The notes under the pieces are model-generated. The model was not told where the DNA came from, made no database searches, and saw only the letters and a program-made list of their open reading frames with translations. 12,364 nt of DNA from an uncultured Faecalibacterium sp. (GTDB lineage Bacteria; Bacillota; Clostridia; Oscillospirales; Ruminococcaceae): NCBI GenBank assembly GCA_934553285.1, contig CAKTFD010000067.1, positions 1 to 12,364 of the forward strand. Reading direction: 5' to 3'. Shown in pieces: positions 6,264-12,275 of this stretch. A program made the position numbers and the translations under genes. Position 1 is the stretch's first letter. The number at the start of each line of letters is the position of its first letter.

Positions 6264-7094
6264 ATGAAGGTCATTAAAAACATCAATAACAACATCTCCC
6301 TTTGTCTGGACAGCCGTAACAACGAGGTGGTAGCCTTCGGGAAAGGCATCGGTTTCACAAAGCCACCCTACGATGTACCACTTTCCAAGATCGACCGCAC
6401 CTTTTACGATGTGGACGAAGAACAACTGGCCGTGCTCAACCGCATTCCAGAAAATGTGCTGGAAGCCGCTGCCGAGATCGTAGACCTTGCCAACGAGAAG
6501 ATGGACAACCAGTTCCGCGAAAATGTGGTGTTCACGCTGGCAGATCACATTGATTTTTCCGTCCAGCGCTACCGCAAAAACATCAACATCAAGCTGCCGC
6601 TCTTTTACGAGGTGCGCCAGCTTTATCCCAAAGAATCCGAGATCGGAAAACAGGCATTGAACATCCTGAAAAAGCGGCTGGATATCACCCTTCCCCGGGA
6701 GGAAGCCGCTGCCATCGCCCTGCATTTTGTCAACTACAAGGCACAGGCGGAAACCACGCCGGACATCGACTATGGTTCCATCATCGAGCAGGCCACGGGT
6801 ATTATTGAACAGGAACTGCAGGTGACGGTGGATCGCGACAGCTTCAACTACTACCGGTTCGTCACCCACATGCACTACATGATGAAGCGCACCCTGGATG
6901 ACGCCATGATCGACACCCAGAACCGGGATATCTTTGAATCCATGAAAAAAGAGTATCCCTCCATTTATTCCTGCTCGGTCAAGGTAGCCGCCCTGATCGA
7001 ACAACAGCTGAAAAAATCTCTTTCCGAAGAGGAGATCCTATATCTGATCCTACACATCAATCGTTTGTGTGCTCGTGAGGATTGTGACCGATAA
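6264..7094 (+). CDS. licT: BglG/LicT-family transcriptional antiterminator
   Basis: This RNA-binding antiterminator should bind the RAT in its own leader and thereby control its own mRNA and the downstream beta-glucoside genes. It has 276 residues. Residues 1-56 are the RNA-binding CAT domain (MKVIKNINNNISLCLDS, VVAFGKGIGF). Two PTS regulation domains follow. Four histidines sit where LicT is phosphorylated: His95 (ADHIDF), His154 (ALHFVN), His202 (VTHMHY) and His264 (LHINR), a constant offset from the LicT positions I recall (100, 159, 207, 269). In LicT, EII-dependent phosphorylation of PRD1 inactivates and HPr-dependent phosphorylation of PRD2 activates; that is inferred here. I chose ATG 6264 because the longer frame begins with TTG inside the terminator. 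The ribosome site, GTGGGAAG, is weak. licT versus bglG naming is arbitrary. Confidence 0.93.
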   Translation: MKVIKNINNNISLCLDSRNNEVVAFGKGIGFTKPPYDVPLSKIDRTFYDVDEEQLAVLNRIPENVLEAAAEIVDLANEKMDNQFRENVVFTLADHIDFSVQRYRKNINIKLPLFYEVRQLYPKESEIGKQALNILKKRLDITLPREEAAAIALHFVNYKAQAETTPDIDYGSIIEQATGIIEQELQVTVDRDSFNYYRFVTHMHYMMKRTLDDAMIDTQNRDIFESMKKEYPSIYSCSVKVAALIEQQLKKSLSEEEILYLILHINRLCAREDCDR

Positions 7095-7119
7095 AGGCAT
7101 ACCGCCTTTGGAGGGCTTT

Positions 7120-7203
7120 ACCCCAGAGTACCGCAGAAGATGCACCGTGTCTGTCCATCTGGTCAGCCGGTACATGCTTTGCGGTGCGCTGGGGTTTTTA
7201 TTT
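7120..7203 (+). terminator. large terminator t2 between licT and the PTS gene
   Basis: Arms 7120-7136 and 7179-7195 pair almost perfectly (one mismatch and G-U pairs), outer part ACCCCAG with CTGGGGT, then ACCGC with GCGGT. The intervening 40 bases can form a smaller hairpin. TTTTTATTT follows at 7195-7203. A terminator in this position matches t2 of E. coli bgl and would limit permease expression unless antitermination occurs. Confidence 0.8.
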
Positions 7204-7265
7204 GGAAACAGAACCGCCCGGGAGCGCGCCCCGTACGGGTTTGTGATACATTTTATGCAAAACAC

Positions 7266-7283
7266 TTGAAAACCGTTTTTCAA
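7266..7283. promoter_or_regulatory. palindrome before the PTS gene, possible CcpA/LacI-type operator
   Basis: TTGAAAA (7266-7272) and TTTTCAA (7277-7283) are perfect inverted repeats around CCGT, ending five bases before the ribosome site. The pattern resembles a catabolite (cre) site with central CG but is two bases longer than the usual 14-base core. An A/T-rich hairpin in the mRNA leader is the alternative reading. Confidence 0.35.
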
Positions 7284-7301
7284 AAACAGGAGGAGAATAA
7301 A

Positions 7302-8684
7302 ATGGCAACAAAGATCAACAAGTACGAAGCCATCGCTCCGCAGATTTTGGAGCTGGTGGGCGGCAAGGACAACATCCGTTCGTTCGTGCACTGCATGACC
7401 CGTCTGCGCTTTAACGTCAAGGATAAGGGTCTGGTGGATGCTGAGAAGATCGGCAAGCTGCCCGGCTGCATGGGCACCCAGTGGGCCGGTGACCAGCTGC
7501 AGATCATCATCGGCCAGTCCGTAGATAAGGCTTACGATGCCATTTGCGCCGCAGGCGGCCTGAAAAAGGAAGCCGCTGTGGACGAAAATCTGGATGATGG
7601 TACTGCAAAGAAAAAACTCAGCCTTACCACCGTGTGTGAGGCCATTAGCGGCTGCATCGTCCCGCTGATCCCGCTATTCATGGCTTCCGGTCTGATCAAA
7701 GTGGTCATGGTGCTGGCAAACCTTGTCGGCATCCTGCCCGCCGACTCCTCTACCTATACTGTACTGGGTTATGCAGCAGATGCAGCCCTGTACTTCATGC
7801 CTATCCTCATCGGCTACACTGCCGCCAAAAAGTTCGGTGCCGACCCCAGCCTGGCCATGGGTCTGTGCGCTCTGCTGGTGTTCCCCAACCTGATAACCGC
7901 CCTGAGCGGGGAAGCCGCCGTAACGATTTTCGGCCTGCCGGTGTATAAGGCGACCTACAGCAACATGATGTTTCCCTCTATCATGGTCGTGTTTGTCATG
8001 AGCTATGTGGAGCGCTTCTTCAAAAAATATTCCCCCGAGATCCTGCGCGTGATGGTGGTGCCGCTGGGCACCTATCTGGTCATGGTGCCGCTCTCCCTTT
8101 GCATTGTGGCTCCTGCCGGCATTTTCCTGGGTAACGGTATCACCTGGGTGGTGGAAACGATCTACGACAGCATCGGCTTCCTGGGTGTCGGTGTGCTGGC
8201 CGGTTTGTATCCCCTGCTCATCCTTACCGGTATGCACTCCACCCTTGGTCCCGTGTGCATGTCCTACTTCACCAAATTCCAGTATGACCCGTTCATCATC
8301 CCCGCCAACCACGTAGCAAACTTCAGTCAGAGCGCCGCCGCTGCTGCAGTTGCCATTAAGTCTAAGAAGGCTGACGTCAAGGGCATTGCCGGTTCCTCTG
8401 CACTGACCGCTCTGCTGGCCGGTGTGACTGAGCCTGCTCTGTTCGGTGTCAACTTCCGTTACCGCAAGCCTTTGATCGCTTCCGTCATCGGTGGCTTTGT
8501 AGGCGGCTGCTACGCTGGTCTGATGGGCTGCAAGCTGGTTGCCATGAGCGGCCTGGGCGTGTTCGCACTGGCAGGCTTCTTGACTGACGACATCATGAAC
8601 CTGGTCAACTATGTCATTGCTGTGATCATTGCCATGGTCATAACTTTTGTCATTACCTTCATTACCTACAAGGACGAATCTTGA
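7302..8684 (+). CDS. PTS beta-glucoside transporter subunit EIIBC (no EIIA domain)
   Basis: This permease imports and phosphorylates a beta-glucoside at the membrane. The EIIB domain covers about residues 1-75, with the phosphorylated cysteine Cys31 in SFVHCMTRLRFNVKD. After a charged linker the hydrophobic EIIC domain runs from about residue 105 to the end, with family blocks LTGMHSTLGPV and GVTEPALFGVNFRYRKPL. At 460 residues it ends just after EIIC, whereas BglF/BglP-type proteins of about 610-630 residues carry a C-terminal EIIA. The stop is clean, so EIIA must come from another gene, which is not in this window. ATG 7302 follows a strong AGGAGGAG at 7288-7295; a longer upstream frame would run through t2 and lacks a good start. 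Substrate (cellobiose, arbutin, salicin or similar) cannot be read from sequence. Confidence 0.93.
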   Translation: MATKINKYEAIAPQILELVGGKDNIRSFVHCMTRLRFNVKDKGLVDAEKIGKLPGCMGTQWAGDQLQIIIGQSVDKAYDAICAAGGLKKEAAVDENLDDGTAKKKLSLTTVCEAISGCIVPLIPLFMASGLIKVVMVLANLVGILPADSSTYTVLGYAADAALYFMPILIGYTAAKKFGADPSLAMGLCALLVFPNLITALSGEAAVTIFGLPVYKATYSNMMFPSIMVVFVMSYVERFFKKYSPEILRVMVVPLGTYLVMVPLSLCIVAPAGIFLGNGITWVVETIYDSIGFLGVGVLAGLYPLLILTGMHSTLGPVCMSYFTKFQYDPFIIPANHVANFSQSAAAAAVAIKSKKADVKGIAGSSALTALLAGVTEPALFGVNFRYRKPLIASVIGGFVGGCYAGLMGCKLVAMSGLGVFALAGFLTDDIMNLVNYVIAVIIAMVITFVITFITYKDES

Positions 8685-8707
8685 TTTCTGCAAAAGAAGG
8701 GAGCAGG

Positions 8708-10150
8708 ATGAATATGAGTTTTCCAGTCAATTTTATGTGGGGCGGTGCCACCGCCGCCAACCAGTTTGAGGGCGGCTGGAACGAAGGTGGGCGCGGAGCC
8801 AGTGTGGCCGATCATATGACCAACGGCACCAATACCCGCCCTCGTCAGATCACCCGTGACCTGCAAGACGACTTGTACTATCCCAACCATAAGGCCAGCG
8901 ATTTCTACCATCACTACAAGGAAGATATCGCCCTGATGAAGGAGATGGGCTACAAAGTCTACCGCATGTCCATCAGCTGGAGCCGTATCTTCCCCACTGG
9001 CACCGAGCAACAGCCCAACGAAGAGGGACTTGCATTCTACGATGCTGTGTTTGAGGAGCTGCACAAAGCTGGCATTGAGCCGCTGGTTACTATCAGCCAT
9101 TACGAGAACCCGTACTATCTGACAGAGCAGTTCAACGGTTGGGTGGATCGCCGTCTGGTGGACTACTACCTGCACTATTGTGAAACCATCTTCAACCGCT
9201 ATAAAGGCAAGGTGCACTACTGGCTCACCTTCAACGAGATCAACGCTGGTATGTATCCGTTTGGCATTTACTCCGGTCTCGGCATTCTGAACAAAGGCAC
9301 CACCAACATGAACGACCAGGTGGATATCCCGCAGCAGCGCTTTCAGGCACTGCATCATCAGTTTCTTGCCAGCGCCAAGGCAGTACAGCTGGGCCACAGC
9401 ATCGATCCGAAAAACAGAATTGGCTGCATGGTTGCCATCACGCCAAACTACGCCTATTCGGCAAACCCCGAGGATCAAATCAAGAACCAGCAGTCCTGGC
9501 AGTATTGCAACTACTATTGCGGTGATGTGCAGGTACGGGGCGCTTACCCGGCATTTGCCAAGCGGATCTGGGCTGAAAATGGTGTGACTGTGGAGATGCA
9601 GCCCGGCGATGCAGAGATCTTACGCAACGGTACGGTAGATTTTTTCTCCTTCTCGTATTACATGAGCGGCTGCGTTTCCACCGATGAAACCCTGCTGCGC
9701 ACCAACGGCAATCTGTTCGGCGGCGTGAAGAACCCCTATCTGAACGCCAGCGACTGGGGCTGGCAAATCGACCCCATGGGTCTGCGCTACACCCTCAACG
9801 AATTGTACAATCACTATCAGGTGCCCTTGATGGTGGTGGAAAACGGCCTGGGAGCTTTTGATACGCTGGAAGCAGATGGCTCCATCCACGACCCCTACCG
9901 CATCGATTATCTGCGTGCCCACATTGAACAGATGAAGAAAGCCGTGGAAGAAGACGGTGTAGACCTGATGGGCTATACTCCCTGGGGCTGCATCGACCTT
10001 GTGTCCGCCTCCACCGGCGAGATGGCAAAGCGCTACGGCTTTGTATATGTAGACGCAGACGATTCCGGCAACGGCACCTTTAAACGTTATAAAAAAGACA
10101 GTTTTTATTGGTATAAGAAGGTAATTGAAACGAATGGCGAAGAGCTGTAA
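8708..10150 (+). CDS. 6-phospho-beta-glucosidase, glycoside hydrolase family 1
   Basis: This cytosolic enzyme hydrolyses the phosphorylated beta-glucoside delivered by the EIIBC permease to glucose 6-phosphate and the aglycone or glucose. The protein has 480 residues. It opens with the family 1 start FPVNFMWGGATAANQFEGGW. The general acid/base is Glu177 in TFNEIN and the nucleophile Glu378 in VVENGLG. The phosphate-recognising Ser-Lys-Tyr set of 6-phospho enzymes appears as Ser435, Lys441 and Tyr443 in SASTGEMAKRYGFVYVD, which supports 6-phosphate substrates over free glucosides. It follows the permease by 23 bases, so the two are cotranscribed. AAGGGAG (8697-8703) lies four bases before ATG 8708; ATG 8714 is an equally possible start, changing the protein by two residues. 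bglA and bglH are both used for such genes. Confidence 0.94.
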   Translation: MNMSFPVNFMWGGATAANQFEGGWNEGGRGASVADHMTNGTNTRPRQITRDLQDDLYYPNHKASDFYHHYKEDIALMKEMGYKVYRMSISWSRIFPTGTEQQPNEEGLAFYDAVFEELHKAGIEPLVTISHYENPYYLTEQFNGWVDRRLVDYYLHYCETIFNRYKGKVHYWLTFNEINAGMYPFGIYSGLGILNKGTTNMNDQVDIPQQRFQALHHQFLASAKAVQLGHSIDPKNRIGCMVAITPNYAYSANPEDQIKNQQSWQYCNYYCGDVQVRGAYPAFAKRIWAENGVTVEMQPGDAEILRNGTVDFFSFSYYMSGCVSTDETLLRTNGNLFGGVKNPYLNASDWGWQIDPMGLRYTLNELYNHYQVPLMVVENGLGAFDTLEADGSIHDPYRIDYLRAHIEQMKKAVEEDGVDLMGYTPWGCIDLVSASTGEMAKRYGFVYVDADDSGNGTFKRYKKDSFYWYKKVIETNGEEL

Positions 10151-10163
10151 CCTGCTCTGAGCC

Positions 10164-10205
10164 AAAAATAACGCCTGCCATTTTCCGTTGGCAGGCGTTA
10201 TTTTT
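10164..10205. terminator. bidirectional terminator between the convergent operon and MATE gene
   Basis: Arms 10164-10180 and 10189-10205 are a perfect 17-bp inverted repeat around an 8-base loop. Each strand has a GC-rich stem (AACGCCTGCCA) flanked by five A and five T, so it can stop transcription both from the beta-glucosidase side and from the opposing MATE gene, whose stop is only ten bases away. Confidence 0.93.
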
Positions 10206-10214
10206 ATGCAGATA

Positions 10215-11582
10215 TCAGACCTTTGCGGCACCGCGTTCCAGGATGCCGTTGAAGCGGGAGAAGAAGGTGATGGTGGTGATGGTGGCGGCCAGGATATCGC
10301 TGACCGGCTCCGCCAGAAAGACGCCGAGCACCGGGTCCGGCAGCAGATGCGGCAGGATGAAGATGAGGGGGATCAGCAGGATGATCTTGCGCAGGCAGGC
10401 CAGCAGCAGGCTGACCTTGGCCTGGCCCAGCGCCATAAAGCTCTGCTGGCAGGCGATCTGGAAGCCCATGGCAAAGATGCCGGCCATATAGATGCGCATG
10501 GCCCAGGTGGTGTAGGAGATAAGGGAGGCATCCGAGGTAAAGATGCCAGCCACCGCCCCCGGCACCAGCATCATGGCCAGCCAGAACAGGCCGGTGTACC
10601 CGCTGCACAGCGTCAGCTGGAAGCGGAACGCCTCCTTGACGCGGGACTTTTTATCCGCGCCGAAGTTGAAGCTCATCACCGGCTGCCCGCCCTGGCAGAT
10701 GCCCTGGATGGGCAGGGTGCACAGCTGGGATGCGCTGGTGATAACGGTCATGGCACCCACGGCCACATCGCCGCCGTACCGCGCCAGACTGGAGCTGAAA
10801 CTGATGGAGAGCAAACTCTCGGTGGAGAGCATCACAAAGGAGGAGATGCCCAGCGCCATCACCGGCAGGATGACCTGTTTTTGCGGGCGGAGGAAGGCTT
10901 TGCGCAGGCGCAGGGTGGTCTTTTTACCGGTGAGGAACCGCAGGATCCACACCGCGCCCACCGCCTGGCTGAGCACGGTGGCAATGGCAGCGCCCTGCAC
11001 CCCCAGCCCCAGGCCAAAGATCAGGATGGGATCTAGGATGATGTTGATGACCGCACCGATGACGGTGGTGAGCATACTGGTCTTGGCAAAGCCCTGGGTG
11101 GTGATAAAGGGGTTCATGCCCATAACCAGCAGCACAAACACCGAGCCGAGAATATAGATACGGCTGTACCCCAATGCAAAGGGCAGGGTGGTGTCACTGG
11201 CACCAAAGAGCCGCAGCAGCGTGGGTGCCCCGGCATAAAAACCGATGGTCAGCACCACCGCAAAGAACAACAGCACCGTAAAGCTGTTGGAGATGATCTT
11301 CTCCGCCTGTTCCTTATCGCCCTGCCCAAGCGCAATGGCGGTGCGCGGCGCACCGCCCGCGCCCACCAGCATGGCAAACGCATTCAGCAGCATAAGGATG
11401 GGGGCAAACAGCCCCACACCGGTCAGCGCCGCCGCGCCAATGCCCGCAATATGTCCGATATAAATGCGGTCCACGATGTTATACAGCAGGTTGACCACCT
11501 GTGCAACGACCGCCGGGATCATGAGCTGCAGCATCTGCTTTTTTACGCTGCCGGTGCCCATATCCTGTTTTGCCTGTGCCAT
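10215..11582 (-). CDS. MATE family multidrug efflux transporter
   Basis: This is a 455-residue inner-membrane transporter of the MATE family, which exports cationic drugs or metabolites using a sodium or proton gradient. The family opening VKKQMLQLMIPAVVAQVVNLLYNIVDRIYIGHI is at residues 13-45. The mid-protein block MNPFITTQGFAKTSMLTTVIGAVINIILDPILIFGLGLGV follows later, and the whole chain alternates hydrophobic segments consistent with twelve helices in two bundles. The second half repeats the pattern with ICQGGQPVMSFNFGADKKSRV. The start is ATG at 11582 (- strand), with AAGGAGA nine bases upstream (11592-11598). It is a single gene, convergent to the beta-glucoside operon. Substrate is unknown; no regulator gene is adjacent. 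Confidence 0.93.
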   Translation of the reverse strand: MAQAKQDMGTGSVKKQMLQLMIPAVVAQVVNLLYNIVDRIYIGHIAGIGAAALTGVGLFAPILMLLNAFAMLVGAGGAPRTAIALGQGDKEQAEKIISNSFTVLLFFAVVLTIGFYAGAPTLLRLFGASDTTLPFALGYSRIYILGSVFVLLVMGMNPFITTQGFAKTSMLTTVIGAVINIILDPILIFGLGLGVQGAAIATVLSQAVGAVWILRFLTGKKTTLRLRKAFLRPQKQVILPVMALGISSFVMLSTESLLSISFSSSLARYGGDVAVGAMTVITSASQLCTLPIQGICQGGQPVMSFNFGADKKSRVKEAFRFQLTLCSGYTGLFWLAMMLVPGAVAGIFTSDASLISYTTWAMRIYMAGIFAMGFQIACQQSFMALGQAKVSLLLACLRKIILLIPLIFILPHLLPDPVLGVFLAEPVSDILAATITTITFFSRFNGILERGAAKV

Positions 11583-11603
11583 GGAAGTGATTCTCCTTTT
11601 TAC

Positions 11604-11615
11604 TTCAAATTTGAA
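11604..11615. promoter_or_regulatory. perfect palindrome in the MATE leader, possible operator
   Basis: TTCAAATTTGAA is a perfect 12-bp palindrome between the MATE -10 box and its ribosome site. Palindromes of this form resemble sites bound by MarR-type repressors that control efflux genes. No such regulator is encoded in the window, so this is a position-based inference. Confidence 0.4.
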
Positions 11616-11628
11616 CTATATCTCTTTT

Positions 11629-11634
11629 ATTATA
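11629..11634 (-). promoter_or_regulatory. -10 box of the MATE gene
   Basis: On the - strand this reads TATAAT, placing a transcript start near 11622, about 40 bases before the MATE start codon. No good -35 box lies 16-18 bases upstream; the region is T-rich. The promoter may be weak or activator-dependent. Confidence 0.5.
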
Positions 11635-11699
11635 CTCAAAACCGCAGAAAAAAACAGCCCCTTTTTGCAAATTATCCCTTCTCCCGCAAAAATTGCCGC

Positions 11700-11733
11700 A
11701 AAAACCGCCCGTCCTGCAGCGCAGACCGGGCGG
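11700..11733 (-). terminator. minus-strand intrinsic terminator with no gene behind it
   Basis: On the - strand CCGCCCG (11733-11727) pairs with CGGGCGG (11711-11705), with an inner CTGC/GCAG stem, and is followed by TTTTT (11704-11700) and more T-rich sequence. It would stop leftward transcripts before they reach the MATE promoter. No minus-strand gene that would need it is seen to its right. The flanking sequence also holds CCGCAAAAA twice (11684-11692 and 11696-11704). Confidence 0.55.
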
Positions 11734-11752
11734 ACAGAATGCAAAAAAAACA

Positions 11753-11781
11753 TTGACGGCAAACGCCTTTTTTGCTATACT
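11753..11781 (+). promoter_or_regulatory. sigma-A promoter of the unknown RNA and tRNA-Ser
   Basis: TTGACG (11753-11758) and TATACT (11776-11781) with a 17-base spacer and TGC before the -10 box form one of the best promoters in the window. Transcription should start near 11788, about 150 bases before the mature tRNA end. Confidence 0.85.
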
Positions 11782-11792
11782 ATATAAGGTTT

Positions 11793-11929
11793 ATTCTGGA
11801 GATGTATCGAAGCGGTCGTAACGAGAACGAGGCGAGATCCAACCGGCTTTGGGAAACGGGTTTCCGATCGTTCTCTCCTGAAATTCTCTCCAAAGTTTTC
11901 CCAGAATGCACGGAGCATTCTAAGAATTT
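11793..11929 (+). ncRNA. unrecognised structured RNA upstream of tRNA-Ser, possibly tRNA-derived
   Basis: The transcribed stretch between the promoter and tRNA-Ser has much complementarity but no credible protein. It starts at 11798 like a serine tRNA: GGAGATG, TA, then a D-arm-like TCG-loop-CGA with GGTCGTAA, an 8-mer also present in the D arm of the real tRNA downstream. After that no anticodon arm, T arm or CCA follows. Instead GAGAACGA (11823-11830) pairs perfectly with TCGTTCTC (11868-11875) around a GC-rich hairpin region. ATTCTGG (11793-11799) pairs with CCAGAAT (11901-11907), closing the whole domain. A separate hairpin AGAATGC/GCATTCT (11903-11909, 11915-11921) competes for the closing arm. 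It does not match SRP RNA, tmRNA, RNase P RNA, T-box or 6S features that I know. It may be a decayed tRNA-Ser gene, an RNA leader removed during tRNA processing, or a stable RNA of its own. Confidence 0.45.
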
Positions 11930-11936
11930 AATATGT

Positions 11937-12028
11937 GGAGCATTACTCAAGTGGTCGTAAGAGGTCGCACTCGAAATGCGATAGGCCGGGAGACCGGTGC
12001 CAGGGTTCGACTCCCTGATGCTCCGCCA
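11937..12028 (+). tRNA. tRNA-Ser (anticodon CGA)
   Basis: The full cloverleaf is visible. The acceptor stem is GGAGCAT with ATGCTCC, discriminator G and encoded CCA (12026-12028). The D stem is CTC/GAG. The anticodon stem is TCGCA/TGCGA with loop CTCGAAA, giving anticodon CGA, which reads the serine codon UCG. A long variable arm (CCGG GAGA CCGG) is typical of class II serine tRNAs. The T arm is CAGGG TTCGACT CCCTG. It is expressed from the promoter at 11753 and ended by the terminator at 12033. Confidence 0.97.
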
Positions 12029-12032
12029 AATC

Positions 12033-12074
12033 GAATGGACAGATGAATTTTATTCGTCTGTCCATTCTTTTTTT
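12033..12074 (+). terminator. intrinsic terminator after tRNA-Ser
   Basis: GAATGGACAGATGAA (12034-12047 plus the preceding G) pairs with TTCGTCTGTCCATTC (12053-12067) over 15 positions with a single G-U pair and a TTTTA loop, followed by seven T (12068-12074). It begins five bases after the tRNA CCA. Confidence 0.95.
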
Positions 12075-12199
12075 CCGGAACATCGCCCGACTGCCCATAG
12101 AAATAGTCCAGCGTCATTTGGTGTGGCCTCGGATTTTCAACCGTGTGGGTGTGTTCATGTGGAAAACTATCACTCCCTCCGAAACGAATGAAAAACAGG

Positions 12200-12229
12200 T
12201 TGACATTCACCAGAAAAAACGCTTACAAT
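12200..12229 (+). promoter_or_regulatory. promoter of the last, partial gene
   Basis: A perfect TTGACA (12200-12205) and TACAAT (12224-12229) are separated by 18 bases. An inverted repeat TCACCA (12207-12212) and TGGTGA (12229-12234) brackets the spacer and -10 box and could be an operator. In the 125 bases between the tRNA terminator and this promoter I see no gene or clear signal. Confidence 0.7.
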
Positions 12230-12275
12230 GGTGATAATAAAAGTGTCAATCGATGTAACAGGAGAAGATGCTTAT

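Noticed and set aside
6247..6267. Mini-ORF (six codons) overlapping the licT start
   Set aside because: ATG follows directly on the terminator T tract without a ribosome site; no sign that it is a leader peptide.
7238..7267. RAT-like sequence (GGGTTTGTGA ... GCAAAAC) before the PTS gene
   Set aside because: Resemblance needs shifts and loses the TTGTTACT core; it lies downstream of t2 and no terminator follows it, so it could not act as an antiterminator.
10188..11036. 282-codon + strand frame opposite the MATE gene
   Set aside because: Strongly charged, low-complexity sequence antisense to a well-supported transporter, and its start lies inside the bidirectional terminator.
11798..11880. 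A second functional tRNA-Ser upstream of the real one
   Set aside because: The 5' acceptor and D arm fit, but there is no 5-bp anticodon stem with a 7-base loop, no TTCGA T loop and no CCA; only five acceptor pairs are possible.
11772..11960. 62-codon + strand frame over the structured RNA
   Set aside because: Non-ATG start within the promoter -10 region, no ribosome site, and it runs into the mature tRNA.
11947..12210. 87-codon - strand frame over the tRNA-Ser and terminator
   Set aside because: Its C-terminal part (GSRTLAPVSRP) is the antisense translation of a serine tRNA, a well-known false gene type.
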